Notes: generated from the sequence alone by a model not told the origin. 64,000 nucleotides of DNA from Roseibium suaedae (GCF_900142725.1 NZ_FRBW01000006.1:124001-188000), one strand, 5' to 3'; counted from the stretch's first letter, positions 1-9,541 are shown. Numbers and translations: made by a program.

Positions 1-19
1 GGATGCCCCCGTCTTCCAT
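1..19 (-). CDS. Start of a further T6SS-operon gene, cut by the window edge
   Basis: An ATG on the minus strand at 19-17 overlaps the tssM stop codon as TGATG, the same coupling used elsewhere in this locus. The six readable codons give M-E-D-G-G-I. In related imp loci tagF/impM often sits next to tssM, and no tagF is seen elsewhere in the window, so tagF is a reasonable guess. The fragment is too short to identify. Confidence 0.3.
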
Positions 20-3000
20 CACAGCGAGCTCGGGCAGGAGAAGTTGTTGAGCGCGGTGATGGTGAAGGGGTTCAGCGCCGAGCCTGCCCGCAGCTGGAAG
101 ATCGCGATGCGGCCGCCGAGGTTGAAGATCACCCGGTTGCGGTCCGACACGTTGGTGCGGCGGACTTCAGCCGTGTCCAGCAGGCGGAACCAGGCCCAGG
201 GGCCTTCCCGCTGGATGGTGTTGTTGAGGTCGGTGCGGGCAGGGGAAACGGTGACGCGGGTGCGTCCGCCGCCGCCCTGACCGGGCCAGACCAACGGTGT
301 CACTTCCGGCGGACCATGGGCATAGGTGACCGGCTGGCCATCGATTTCCACCACCACCTGTTCCACATTCGGATCCAGCGCGACGGGCTTGATGTCGAAG
401 GTGACAGACGGCTGGCCGGGGGCCAGGAAGAAGCTGTCCCGGATTTCCCGCGCCTTCTGGAACTGGGAGATGACCGCGCTGGAGATGCCGATATCGACCC
501 CGTTCACCCGGCGCAGCCGCCAGGGATTGGCGGAAGTGTCGACGAAGGGGGCAAGGTTCTCCTTGAAGAACCCGTCGATCAGGCCGTCCGGCGCGAACAG
601 CTTGCCGAAGTCCTTGATGGCAATGTCCGCCTTTGCCTGACGGTCGACCGGATAGCGGCCATTGATCGCCTGCTGGCAGAAGGGCAGCACATCGGCCTGC
701 CACTTGATGTTGAGGTCCGTGCGGGCCCCGCCAACGGCAGCGCCCGAAGAGGCGGCCACGACCTGCGCCGTCCAGCGTTGCAGCGGGTTCGGCAACTGGG
801 TGGTGAGTACTTCCAGCTGGTCCGACGCCGTTGCCTTCTGGCCGACGATGGAAGCCCCGGAATCCTGGCCGAGGGACAGGCGGTTCAGCTCGTCGAAGAC
901 GGCGCTCATCCGCTGCATCACCTCGTCGAGGCGAGAGGGAACCCCATCAAGGCTGGCAATCACATTATGCAAGGGCGCAAACCGCTCTTCCACGAAGGCA
1001 CCCGGAAGGGCCGGCTTTTGACCTGCTTCCGAGGCCGCGACGGAAGAAGACAGGGCTTCGACCGCTGTCTGCCCGCGGGCATCGAGAGCCGAGACCACTT
1101 CATCCCGGAGGATTTCCGCGGCCGCGGACCCAACCCCGGTCTTGACCGCTTCGGCGCCGGGCAGCTGGGTCAGCCGGGTTTCCCTGGTCACCGCGTTGAG
1201 GATGTTGCGCACCGGCGAGGTCGGGCCGGAGAGGATGTTGATCACCTGGGTCGCCTGACCGAGGCTTTCCATCGGGATGATGTCCACATCCGACAGCAGC
1301 TCGTCATAGCGGGCCACATAATCGTTTTCGTAAAGGGCCAGCACGTCGCGGGACAGGCGGGCCAGGGTTTCCGGCGTGACTTCTTCGGCCTTCGGCCCAA
1401 GCACCAGTTTCTGGAACTTCACCCGTTCTTCAAGGGTGGTCAGTTCGGGCAGGAAATAGGTGTGGAAGCCCGCATAGGTATAGACCCCGTCGACACCGGC
1501 GCTGAGCGGTTTGCCGGACGTGCGCAGGAACACGCGGGACACGGCCGGACCGCCCGCATCGGTGATGCGGAAGGGGGTGAGGCGCCGGGTGGCCGGGGAC
1601 TTGATGATGCTCTGATAGACCCGCTCCGCCAGCGGCGTTTCGGCCAGAAGCGACTGGATCTGGTCGACCAGGGGCCCGTTGAGGCCGATCTGGCGCATGG
1701 GCTGGTTCAGCAGTTCCTCAAGATGATCTGCAAGATCGGCCTGAAGCTGGTCCTGTCCCGGATATTCGAGAGCCCAGTCCGCCTGCATCCATTGCTTCAC
1801 GGTCTCCTGATCCAGCGGCCCTTGGAGGCCGAGCATGAGATAGACCTTGAGCGCTTCGAACAGGAAGTCGGGATTGTTGATGTTGGCCTGCAGCTGCTCT
1901 TCCAGGCGGAACAGCATGCGCGGCAGGAACAGGGCGTTGAGCGCGCCGCGATAGGCCTGGGCGGATTCCGTGCCGATGGCATCGCCCTGATAGAGGCCGA
2001 AGGTCAGCTCCACCGGCGGTTCCGGATCGCTGGCTGCCGGATTGCCCGGCAGGTCGCGCAACTTGTTGAGCGCGGGCACGATGGGCGGCAGGTTGTCATC
2101 CTCGATCGGGCTTGCCGGGATCTCGCGCGCAATCGTGCGGACCTCGTCCACCTGGGCGCGGGCACCTGCAACCAGATCCAGATTGCCCAGATAGCTGTTG
2201 GTCCAGACCGTGGCAGCCCCCGCAAGGCCGATCACACCGGCGGCAATGGCGCCGCGCTTGATCCAGCGGTAGCGCCGCTCGACCGCATCATCGGCGGACA
2301 CGAGACCGGACTCGGGGAAAATCACGCCGTTGAGCAGGCGGGTCAGGAAGAAGCTGCGGCCCTGGCCCCGGCCACTGCCGATGGCCTGACGCCCGATCCC
2401 GAAGGTGCGCGACATGCCCATCATCAACCGGTCGATGGGCGTGCCTTCCTGAGTACCGGAGGTGAAATAGACCCCGCGCAGGAACTGGCTGTCCTCATAG
2501 CGGCTTTCCTGAAAGATATCGCTCAGGAAGGCCTTGGCCACGCCATGGAGCGAGGCGATCTGGGAGGGGAAGCCCGCGATCAGGCTGCGGCGCTGATAGT
2601 CGGTCTCCGCCTGCATGCGTTCCAGGCTGAGGTTGGACAGCTGGGCGACCAGCGTCTCGAATTCCGCATCGAAGGCGGCCACCGGATCGCCCTCTTTTGA
2701 GGCCTTTTCGAAGGGCAAGGTGAAGCCCCAGACCTGCTCGCGCTCGGTCGCGCCGAGATTGTCGAAGAACTCCTGGAACCCGGCGATCAGATCCGCCTTG
2801 GTGAGCAGGATATAGACCGGGAACCGCACCCCGAGCCGTTCGCGCAGCTCATGCAGGCGCACGCGGATCGCGCGGGCATGGTCGCGGCGGCCGGTCTCAT
2901 CCATCAGGGACAGGTCGGACAGGCTGATGGCCACCAGCGCACCGTTCACCGGCTGGCGGCGGCGGTATTTCTTCAGCATGTCCAGGAAGCCGGTCCAGGC

Positions 3001-3615
3001 CCGGGCATCCGCATCCTTGTTGCTGTCCTGGGTGGTGTAGCGGCCGGCCGTGTCGATCAGAACCGCCTCGTTGGTGAACCACCAGTCGCAATTGCGCGTG
3101 CCGCCGACGCCGCCGATGGCCGTCTTGCCCATGCGCTCGGCGAGCGGAAACTGCAGGCCGGAATTGACGATGGCCGTCGTCTTGCCCGCGCCCGGAGGGC
3201 CGATGATGATGTACCAGGGCAGCTGGTAGAGATAGCGGGTGCTGAAGCGGCCACCGAGCTTGGACTTGCGCAGGAACCCGAGCGCCTCGGTGAAGCGCTG
3301 GCGCAATTCGCCCAGCTCCGCCTCGACCGTCTCGTCGTCCGACCCTCTAGCCGGGGCCGCCGCATTGGTGGCGATGGCTTCGGTCATCTTCCGGTCGCGG
3401 GAGCGGCGGGAAAGAAGAATGCCGAGAATGGCAATCACGGTCAGGGCCGCAATCGCGCCAAGGGCGATCAGGCGGTTGCCGGTGCTGTCGAAGGGCCGGA
3501 CCGTGCCAAGGGCCAGCAGCGGGCCCAGATACCAAAGGGCGGCAGCCAGGATCACGCTGAACAGGATCAGGATGGGAATGGGGCTGAGGACCCGGGAGAG
3601 GAGTTTCTGAAACAT
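19..3615 (-). CDS. tssM: Type VI secretion membrane-complex protein TssM (IcmF family)
   Basis: 1198 aa, the usual length for TssM/IcmF. TssM spans the inner membrane and, with TssL and the lipoprotein TssJ, forms the trans-envelope complex that anchors the baseplate. Two hydrophobic segments lie near residues 12-36 and 48-68. A cytoplasmic NTPase domain with Walker A GPPGAGKT follows at 139-146. A third membrane segment lies near 450-472, and the rest is a long periplasmic region. The gene starts 4 bp after the tssL stop, and its own stop overlaps the next ATG, so it is translationally coupled on both sides. The intact Walker A suggests a nucleotide-binding TssM rather than a degenerate one. 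Confidence 0.96.
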   Translation of the reverse strand: MFQKLLSRVLSPIPILILFSVILAAALWYLGPLLALGTVRPFDSTGNRLIALGAIAALTVIAILGILLSRRSRDRKMTEAIATNAAAPARGSDDETVEAELGELRQRFTEALGFLRKSKLGGRFSTRYLYQLPWYIIIGPPGAGKTTAIVNSGLQFPLAERMGKTAIGGVGGTRNCDWWFTNEAVLIDTAGRYTTQDSNKDADARAWTGFLDMLKKYRRRQPVNGALVAISLSDLSLMDETGRRDHARAIRVRLHELRERLGVRFPVYILLTKADLIAGFQEFFDNLGATEREQVWGFTLPFEKASKEGDPVAAFDAEFETLVAQLSNLSLERMQAETDYQRRSLIAGFPSQIASLHGVAKAFLSDIFQESRYEDSQFLRGVYFTSGTQEGTPIDRLMMGMSRTFGIGRQAIGSGRGQGRSFFLTRLLNGVIFPESGLVSADDAVERRYRWIKRGAIAAGVIGLAGAATVWTNSYLGNLDLVAGARAQVDEVRTIAREIPASPIEDDNLPPIVPALNKLRDLPGNPAASDPEPPVELTFGLYQGDAIGTESAQAYRGALNALFLPRMLFRLEEQLQANINNPDFLFEALKVYLMLGLQGPLDQETVKQWMQADWALEYPGQDQLQADLADHLEELLNQPMRQIGLNGPLVDQIQSLLAETPLAERVYQSIIKSPATRRLTPFRITDAGGPAVSRVFLRTSGKPLSAGVDGVYTYAGFHTYFLPELTTLEERVKFQKLVLGPKAEEVTPETLARLSRDVLALYENDYVARYDELLSDVDIIPMESLGQATQVINILSGPTSPVRNILNAVTRETRLTQLPGAEAVKTGVGSAAAEILRDEVVSALDARGQTAVEALSSSVAASEAGQKPALPGAFVEERFAPLHNVIASLDGVPSRLDEVMQRMSAVFDELNRLSLGQDSGASIVGQKATASDQLEVLTTQLPNPLQRWTAQVVAASSGAAVGGARTDLNIKWQADVLPFCQQAINGRYPVDRQAKADIAIKDFGKLFAPDGLIDGFFKENLAPFVDTSANPWRLRRVNGVDIGISSAVISQFQKAREIRDSFFLAPGQPSVTFDIKPVALDPNVEQVVVEIDGQPVTYAHGPPEVTPLVWPGQGGGGRTRVTVSPARTDLNNTIQREGPWAWFRLLDTAEVRRTNVSDRNRVIFNLGGRIAIFQLRAGSALNPFTITALNNFSCPSSL

Positions 3616-3618
3616 GGG

Positions 3619-5064
3619 TCAGGCTGCCTTCACGAGAATGACTTCGATGCGCCGGTTCTTGGCGCGGCCGTCGGGCGTGTCGTTCGGGGCGACGGGTTCC
3701 TTGTCCGCGCGGCCTTCCGCAGTGATGCGGGCCTTGTCGCTGAGGGACAGGGAGACCTGCGCCATGACGGACTTGGCCCGGGCGAGGGAAAGCTGGAGAT
3801 TGGACGGGAAACGGGCGGTCTTGATCGGCACATTGTCCGAATGGCCTGCCACGATGATGCGGCCCGGCTCGTCGTCCAGCGCCTTGGCGACCCGGTCCAT
3901 GATTTCCTGGAACCGCGGATCGAGCTGATCGGAGGCCGAGGCGAACATGCCTTCCCCGGTGATGGAGATGGTGAGCGTGTTGCCTTCGCTGCGCACGCTG
4001 ACCAGCCCGGCCTTGATTTCCGGCTCCAGGAAGGCGGAGACGGTCTCGATGGTCTCGACCTGCTTGGGCGCGGGCGGGGCGGGCGGCGGGGGCGGAGCCG
4101 GACGGGCCAGTTCGATCGGGCCATTGAAGTCCAGCGCCGCGATCTGCGTGCCGAGCTTCTCGGTGTCGCCGCTGAGCAGGAAGGAAAAGACGAAGAAGAT
4201 CAGGCACAGGGCGGCAAGCGCGGCCCCGCTGGCAATGAACACCGGCGTCCAGAAGGAAATCAGCTGATGGCGGATGCCCGTGCCCTTCCAATGGGGGGCG
4301 AGCGCCGGTTCCGCCGAACCCCGGTGGGTGCGGATCAGGCGGGCAAGGCCATCGCGGATCGACAGGTGCTTTTCCGCCCCGCGCTGCGCCACCCGCAGGC
4401 GGCCCTCGAAACCGAGGCTGAGGCAGACATAGAAGAATTCGAGCAGGTCCAGGTTCTGGGACGGGGAGGCTTCCAGGCGCGTCAAGAGGTCATAGAAGCG
4501 GTCGCCGCCATAGGTCTCCTTGTGGAAGGTGCCGACGATGCTCTGCTGGGTCCAGATGCTCTGGCCGCCCCAGGGGGTGTTCAGCACTACGTCATCGACC
4601 GTGGCGCAGATGGCGTAGCGGGCCATGCGCACCATGTCCGCCGGAACGCCTGCCGCGAGCGCGTTGTTGCCGAAGGCGCGAACCTCGGCGATCACGCTTT
4701 CGCGCAGGGCGGCGGGATCGGCATGTTGGGCGCGGTTGCGGATGCGGGCGACGAGGGCAAAGAGCGGTGAGGCCGCCGCATTCAGCGCGTTCATCCCGGC
4801 AGAGGCATTGTTCAGGGGAACCGCAGGACCTGCAGGGGCTGGTCCACCGGCTGAGGGCTGGCCATAAGCCTGTGCGGGGGCATATGCCTGCGCCGGGGCT
4901 TGAGGTTGACCATGAGGTTGCGATTGCGGCTGCCCAAAGGCCTGCTGCGCGCCTTCGGGCGGCGGCATCGGTGTGGGCGCGGCCGGTCTGCGGCCCGCCG
5001 GGTTGGGCCGGATCACCGTCTTTTCCGTATCGAACGGTTCGGCAAAGGGGTCGTCACGGTTCAT
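3619..5064 (-). CDS. tssL: T6SS membrane protein TssL with C-terminal OmpA-like domain (DotU/IcmH type)
   Basis: 481 aa from an ATG at 5064 preceded by GAGGAG. A longer in-frame ORF to 5151 would overlap tssK and has no Shine-Dalgarno. Order: Pro/Gln-rich disordered N-terminus (1-90), cytoplasmic DotU domain (about 95-265), one membrane segment (about 270-298), a proline-rich spacer, and a periplasmic OmpA-like peptidoglycan-binding domain (about 355-480, with GHSDNVPIKT). It is thus an 'evolved' TssL that carries its own cell-wall anchor. Residues 13-26 read TEKTVIRPNPAGRR. In Agrobacterium a TssL N-terminal threonine is phosphorylated by PpkA and bound by Fha, and Thr16 here is the obvious candidate because both partners are encoded nearby. 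Confidence 0.95.
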   Translation of the reverse strand: MNRDDPFAEPFDTEKTVIRPNPAGRRPAAPTPMPPPEGAQQAFGQPQSQPHGQPQAPAQAYAPAQAYGQPSAGGPAPAGPAVPLNNASAGMNALNAAASPLFALVARIRNRAQHADPAALRESVIAEVRAFGNNALAAGVPADMVRMARYAICATVDDVVLNTPWGGQSIWTQQSIVGTFHKETYGGDRFYDLLTRLEASPSQNLDLLEFFYVCLSLGFEGRLRVAQRGAEKHLSIRDGLARLIRTHRGSAEPALAPHWKGTGIRHQLISFWTPVFIASGAALAALCLIFFVFSFLLSGDTEKLGTQIAALDFNGPIELARPAPPPPPAPPAPKQVETIETVSAFLEPEIKAGLVSVRSEGNTLTISITGEGMFASASDQLDPRFQEIMDRVAKALDDEPGRIIVAGHSDNVPIKTARFPSNLQLSLARAKSVMAQVSLSLSDKARITAEGRADKEPVAPNDTPDGRAKNRRIEVILVKAA

Positions 5065-5089
5065 CGGTCGCTCCTCAGCGTGCGGCGGG

Positions 5090-6424
5090 TCAGCGGATGG
5101 CCCAAAGTTCCATGTCCAGATCCGGGAAGTCGCCCGCAACGTGGATGGCAAGACCGCCGGACGTGGTCATCTGCTTCCAGTAGGGGCTGGTGGCGTCGAG
5201 CTCGAAATAGACGACGCCGGCGTGATAGGGCACCTGGCGCGGGGCCACCGGCAGGGGCCTGAGGCCAATGCCCGGCAGGGCCGAATTGACCAGCTGGCGG
5301 ATCTCCTCCACCGGGCCGAGCTTGGCCTGGGTGGGGAAGTGGCGGCGCACGCTTTCGGCCGGAACGGCAGCCTTGGCCGCCAGCACGAAAGTCGCCGACT
5401 GCAGCAGGCGCTTGTCGGAAATCATCGCCACCGAGATCCCGTATTTGCGCGGCTCGATCGGGATCGACACGGCGCCCTGTTCCAGCACCGCGCTCAGGTG
5501 CTGGCGCAGCATGCGGAAGACCGGCTGGAACACGTTGGTCAGGTCGTCATGGCGGTAGGCCGGGAATTGAACCGACAGCTTTTCCGCAGTCATGAAGGTC
5601 GCCAGCTCTCCGGCGAGGCTCACGAGAGCCTGATAGATCGTCTCCGGATGGGCGTTCTCGATGGAGATCAGATGGCGGATCACCGGCAGGGCGCGGTTGA
5701 CGGAGATCAGCAGCAGGAAGTCCGCGATTTCCGCAACGCCCCGGGCATTGCCGTTCTGATTGAGCCGTCCGGCCAGCGCTTCGGCCCGGTGGCTGAGCAG
5801 GCCCTCAAGCTCGGTCAGGAAGCCGTGCAGCGGGGGGGCTGCCCGCGCATCCGTGCAGGAAGCGATGAAGGCTTGATCAAGCACGATTTCCCGGTCGGGC
5901 CGGACCTCGATGATCCGGGCGATCGGGATCACCATCTGGTCCGACAGGTCGTCAAGATCCAGGGCAAATTGCAGGCGCAGCTTGCCGATGGCCATCAGCA
6001 CGGAGCGCCGGTCCCGGCCCATGCTGTCGCTGATTTCGATCTCGTCCACCTGATAGCGGGCGGCCGACTTGGGCGATCCGGTCAGGTCCACTTCCGCCGC
6101 GCCAGCGCGGCGGATCGGAATGGCGAGATAGACCACCGTGTTCTTGATGCCCCCCGGCACATCCAGCGCCTGGGGATGATCCTCGCGCTGGGGCACCTTG
6201 AAGGTCACCCCGTCCGGGGTCAGGCCCGAACAGGATTTCACAGCGATCTTGCCGAGCTTCAGGAGATCCTCGTCGAGTGTCAGCTCCCTCAGGCCCCACA
6301 GATAGGGGGCAGCAGCGGCGGCAACGCCGGAGACAAGCGCCTCGACGTAGCGATCATGCTGTTGGAAGTGGTGGGGCTGGAGGAAAAGACCCTCCTGCCA
6401 GACAACCTTGTTTTCCCAGGACAC
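5090..6424 (-). CDS. tssK: T6SS baseplate protein TssK
   Basis: 444 aa. TssK forms trimers that link the TssEFG wedge of the baseplate to the TssLM membrane complex. The N-terminus (SWENKVVWQEGLFLQPHHFQ) is the family hallmark 'W.eGmfL.PqHFQ'. The start is GTG at 6424 with AAAGGAG ten bases upstream; no better ATG exists, and starting later would delete the hallmark. It lies between tssJ (30 bp) and tssL (25 bp). The usual order J-K-L-M is kept. Length is normal and nothing is missing. Confidence 0.96.
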   Translation of the reverse strand: MSWENKVVWQEGLFLQPHHFQQHDRYVEALVSGVAAAAAPYLWGLRELTLDEDLLKLGKIAVKSCSGLTPDGVTFKVPQREDHPQALDVPGGIKNTVVYLAIPIRRAGAAEVDLTGSPKSAARYQVDEIEISDSMGRDRRSVLMAIGKLRLQFALDLDDLSDQMVIPIARIIEVRPDREIVLDQAFIASCTDARAAPPLHGFLTELEGLLSHRAEALAGRLNQNGNARGVAEIADFLLLISVNRALPVIRHLISIENAHPETIYQALVSLAGELATFMTAEKLSVQFPAYRHDDLTNVFQPVFRMLRQHLSAVLEQGAVSIPIEPRKYGISVAMISDKRLLQSATFVLAAKAAVPAESVRRHFPTQAKLGPVEEIRQLVNSALPGIGLRPLPVAPRQVPYHAGVVYFELDATSPYWKQMTTSGGLAIHVAGDFPDLDMELWAIR

Positions 6425-6454
6425 GCTCTGAATACTCCTTTGGCCCGAACAGGA

Positions 6455-6892
6455 TTAGCGGACCGAAACCGTGGTGCCGGACAGGGTGGCGCGGACGCGG
6501 TTGTCGGAATTGGGCACGAGGCGCTTCACGCCCTTGAACTTCGCCCGGTCGATATCGCGGAACGCGCCGACGATGCCGATGGCGGTCGGTGTGCCATTGA
6601 CGCTTCTGACGTCGGAGACGGTGCGGCCCGGTGCCAGCTGGAACTCGTCGACGGCGATCAGGTCCGTGCCGAGGGTGGCTTCCGGATTGTTGAACAGGGA
6701 GAAGAAGTCGCTGCTCTGGAAGGTGGCGGGCGAGGCGAGGTAATAGACCTTCACCTTGGCCGGAGCGCCGCCGTTCATGTTGGCTGCGCCGGAAATGGCC
6801 AGATCGACCGTGGTCGGTGCGGGGCCGCCCGACACGCATCCGGCGAGGGCAACGAGGCTGCAAAGGGCAAAGGCTGCGGATTTAAGACGCAT
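6455..6892 (-). CDS. tssJ: T6SS outer-membrane lipoprotein TssJ
   Basis: 145 aa lipoprotein. A short basic N-terminus and hydrophobic stretch end in the lipobox LAGC (Cys19), so the mature protein is expected to be acylated and held in the outer membrane, where TssJ caps the TssM periplasmic domain. The mature part is a small beta-rich domain (TTVDLAISGAANMN...KVKVYYL) typical of TssJ. It lies between fha and tssK in a continuous operon. Assignment rests on the lipobox, size, strand pattern and position rather than on a strict motif. Confidence 0.9.
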   Translation of the reverse strand: MRLKSAAFALCSLVALAGCVSGGPAPTTVDLAISGAANMNGGAPAKVKVYYLASPATFQSSDFFSLFNNPEATLGTDLIAVDEFQLAPGRTVSDVRSVNGTPTAIGIVGAFRDIDRAKFKGVKRLVPNSDNRVRATLSGTTVSVR

Positions 6893-6904
6893 GGTGTGTT
6901 CCTG

Positions 6905-8605
6905 TCATAGCTTCTTGAGTTGTTCTTCGTAGGCGCGGGCAAATTCACGGCCGAAGGCGGACTGGAAATCATCCTCGGTTTCCCGGGCGATCTGGGCGTA
7001 CATCTTCTCGTAGGCCTCCCAGTAGCGGGCCTTCCTGCCGCCCAGCAGACCGCCGAGGGAGGCGCCGGATTCAATGCGGGAGGAGAGCTTGTCCGGGCTG
7101 AGCCGGACCAGGAGATCCTTCAGCGCCGCCTCCATGCCGGACATCATCGCGATCTCGTGGGCGCGGATGTCGGCCAGCCCCTGGGCTGCTGCGGTTTCCG
7201 CATCCAGATAGCCGCGCACGGAGGGGCGGATCATCGCTTCCACCGCCTGTTCCGGGCTGATCGAGAACTTCAGCGGGTTGTTGCCGCCGCTGCTGATCAT
7301 GGTGCGGTTCATCCGCATTTCGCTCTTGATCGTGGCCCGGGTCAGCAGGATCTCGCGCATGCCCGCAACAAGCGCGGCAAAGACCCGGCCCATGCGGGCC
7401 ATGGTTTCTTCCAGCTCCTCCGCCGGAATGGCGAGATGGCTGGCGCCAGCACCAGCCAGAAACGCCCGCGCGGCGGCTTCAGACCCGTGGGATGGCGCCG
7501 GTGCTGCGGCCACGGGAGCCGGAGCCTGGCGCACAGGAGAGGCTGCAGCGGGCCGCGCTTCAGGCAGCGGCTCGGCGAACGGGTTCGCCGCAGGCTCTAA
7601 GAGAGGATCCGGAAAGGCTTCTGGCTGCAACCCGGGCAGTGTTTCCGGCAAAGAGCCGTCAAGCGGGCCATCCAGCGGGCCTGCCAGTGGATCGTCAAAG
7701 GGCGCCTGCACCGGCTTGGCAGCTTGAGGAGCCGGGGAAGCCTGATGAACTGGCTGTTGCGCTGGGGCGGCGGGGCTTGCCTGCGGGGCGGCAGCGGGCG
7801 GCAGAAGATCGTCCCAGTCGTCCGGGATCAGGGACGGCTTCACGGAAGGCGTGGGAAAATAATCCTGCTGCGTCGGCTTGTGGTCGCCTTCGCTGGCGCC
7901 ATGAGGCCATGCGCTCTGTCCCGGCATTGCGCCCTGCGGCAAGGCTTCGGGCGCAGCGGCAAAGGGATCGTCCAGCCCGAGCGGGGCTCCCGGCGCAAGC
8001 GGATCATCCCTGCCGAGCGGGTGGTCAAAGGCCAGCGGATCGGACGGGCGCACCGGCGGCGCCCATGCTCCTGGATGGGCCCCCGGATGGGCAGCAGGCT
8101 GGCCAGACGGCAAGGACCCGTGGCCGGGCGCGTCCAGCGGTTCGCCGAAGAAGGCGTCCCAGGGCTCCGCGCCATTGTCCAGCGGATCGTCCAGGCTGAT
8201 ATGGGCCGGGTCGCGCACAGGCGAGACCGGCATGTTGCGGCTGTCATCGGCCGGGGGCAGGGGCTCGTTCGCCATCGCATGGGCCTCAGCCGAGGTGATG
8301 TCCACCACCAGCTCGAAGGCGCCCAGGAGCACCACATCCCCATGGCTCAGCGGGGTCGGGATCTGGCCGATCCGCTCCGCGCCATAGTTGAGGAACGTGC
8401 CATTGGTGCTGAAATCGATGATGACGAAATCACCGGCCCGTTCCTCGATCACGCAGTGGCGCTTGGACAGCAGCCGGTCCGGATCGGGCAGGGACAGGTC
8501 GTTTTCCTCGCCCCGGCCAATGGTCAGCACGCCGTCCTTCATCGGGACGGCGGACATGCCGTTGGGCAGGGTTCCGGAATTCATCAGGCGCAGGGTCAGG
8601 CTCAT
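6905..8605 (-). CDS. tagH: T6SS-associated FHA-domain protein (Fha/TagH/ImpI)
   Basis: 566 aa. An N-terminal forkhead-associated domain (about 20-100) shows the phosphopeptide-binding core: GRGEENDLSLPD, then LLSKRHC, then DFSTNGTFLNY. A Pro/Ala/Asp-rich low-complexity linker follows (about 110-385) with many LDDP/DDPL-type repeats. The C-terminal helical domain (about 390-566) matches the conserved TagH C-terminal region (LLVRLSPDKLSSRIE...YWEAYEKMY). FHA domains bind phosphothreonine; in Agrobacterium and Pseudomonas Fha connects PpkA signalling to T6SS assembly. Likely partners are PpkA (33185-34612) and TssL (3619-5064). The linker is long for the family. Confidence 0.94.
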   Translation of the reverse strand: MSLTLRLMNSGTLPNGMSAVPMKDGVLTIGRGEENDLSLPDPDRLLSKRHCVIEERAGDFVIIDFSTNGTFLNYGAERIGQIPTPLSHGDVVLLGAFELVVDITSAEAHAMANEPLPPADDSRNMPVSPVRDPAHISLDDPLDNGAEPWDAFFGEPLDAPGHGSLPSGQPAAHPGAHPGAWAPPVRPSDPLAFDHPLGRDDPLAPGAPLGLDDPFAAAPEALPQGAMPGQSAWPHGASEGDHKPTQQDYFPTPSVKPSLIPDDWDDLLPPAAAPQASPAAPAQQPVHQASPAPQAAKPVQAPFDDPLAGPLDGPLDGSLPETLPGLQPEAFPDPLLEPAANPFAEPLPEARPAAASPVRQAPAPVAAAPAPSHGSEAAARAFLAGAGASHLAIPAEELEETMARMGRVFAALVAGMREILLTRATIKSEMRMNRTMISSGGNNPLKFSISPEQAVEAMIRPSVRGYLDAETAAAQGLADIRAHEIAMMSGMEAALKDLLVRLSPDKLSSRIESGASLGGLLGGRKARYWEAYEKMYAQIARETEDDFQSAFGREFARAYEEQLKKL

Positions 8606-8608
8606 GGT

Positions 8609-8899
8609 CTAGCCTCCAACCAGAACGGTGGGGCAGCCCATCACGATCAGGCCGCCATGGCCGCAGGTGTCCGTCAGGCGGGCCTGGGGCTTCTTGCCGG
8701 TCAGAACCGTGACAGAGCCCTTGGCAATCAGGTCGGGCGGGCCGACGCAGACGGCCATGGCCGTCGCGGTTGCCGCCGGCATCTTGCCGATCAGGACCGT
8801 CGGGCAGGGCACGACCACCGGTCCGCCCACATGGGGGATGACACCGGTGACCATCGGGCAAACGTGATTGTCGCCGACACGGGCTGCGGGAAGGGTCAT
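8609..8899 (-). CDS. PAAR-domain T6SS spike-tip protein
   Basis: 96 aa, almost entirely a PAAR fold: repeated short segments such as AARVGDNHVCPM, PCPTVLIGKMPA, CVGPPDLIAKGS and GCPTVLVGG. PAAR proteins sharpen the VgrG spike and probably bind a metal with His/Cys residues; several His and Cys are present here. There is no C-terminal effector extension, so it would act as a structural tip or as an adaptor for a separate cargo. The start overlaps the upstream 211-aa gene by 4 bp (ATGA), and the stop is 3 bp before tagH. Confidence 0.92.
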   Translation of the reverse strand: MTLPAARVGDNHVCPMVTGVIPHVGGPVVVPCPTVLIGKMPAATATAMAVCVGPPDLIAKGSVTVLTGKKPQARLTDTCGHGGLIVMGCPTVLVGG

Positions 8900-9531
8900 G
8901 GGGTCTGCTCCTTCTGGCTTGCGGCGGAGCCGGATGGCAGCGTGCCGCTGCCGCCGCGGGCGATGTCGAGGGCGCGGGCCAGCAGCAGCTTGCCTTCTTC
9001 TTCCACCTTGTCTTCGTCGTGGAACAGGGCGGTGAGGGCCATGCCGAAGGCGGCCGCGCCGACAGCCCCTTGAGGGGCGTCATAGTCTTCCAGCTCGCCG
9101 GGCCCGAGCGTGCCGTCCGCAAAGGACGCAGCCATGGCACAAAGCACCGTCTCGTCCTCGTTGGTGGCCGTGTCGAGTGCCTCGCGGGCCCCGGTTCTGG
9201 TCTTCACGCCGGGCTGATAGACCCAGGCTTCGGCGGCCTTCAGCGCCGGGGGAACCGGAGCGCCATCGGCCAGGGTGTCGCGGGCAGAGAGGCACGCCCA
9301 CCAGGTCGCCTCGCGGGCGGGCAGGCAATGGGCCAGAAGCTGCAGCATGTCGATCAACGCGCCCTTGTCTTCCAGCTCGGCCAGAACCTCGGCGATGGAG
9401 GCGCTGGCAGGCGCATCGAGCCGGGTCTGCAGCACCGCATTGCCACGGGCGAGAACCCGGGCAGCGGGGGCGGCGGGCACCTTGGTCAGGTCTGAAAACC
9501 GGCTGGAACTGGGCATGTGCGGCGTGGTCAT
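8896..9531 (-). CDS. Uncharacterised T6SS-linked protein between VgrG and PAAR
   Basis: 211 aa, soluble, Ala-rich and probably helical, with no signal peptide or membrane segment. A conserved-looking core (LPAREATWWACL, then AAEAWV) followed by an acidic Asp/Glu patch resembles the DUF6931-type proteins I recall from T6SS clusters; that family name is from memory and not verified. It sits exactly between vgrG and PAAR with a 4-bp overlap to PAAR. This is where adaptor/chaperone genes that load cargo onto the spike usually lie. No catalytic motif is visible, so I would not call it an effector. Confidence 0.7.
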   Translation of the reverse strand: MTTPHMPSSSRFSDLTKVPAAPAARVLARGNAVLQTRLDAPASASIAEVLAELEDKGALIDMLQLLAHCLPAREATWWACLSARDTLADGAPVPPALKAAEAWVYQPGVKTRTGAREALDTATNEDETVLCAMAASFADGTLGPGELEDYDAPQGAVGAAAFGMALTALFHDEDKVEEEGKLLLARALDIARGGSGTLPSGSAASQKEQTP

Positions 9532-9541
9532 CGCGGCCTCC

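Noticed and set aside
316-2700. 794-codon open frame antisense to tssM
   Set aside because: Opposite strand of TssM, His/Gly/Arg-rich, no family resemblance.
7600-8100. Low-complexity Pro/Asp/Leu repeats in tagH considered as a separate gene
   Set aside because: They are in frame between the FHA and C-terminal TagH domains and fit a flexible linker.
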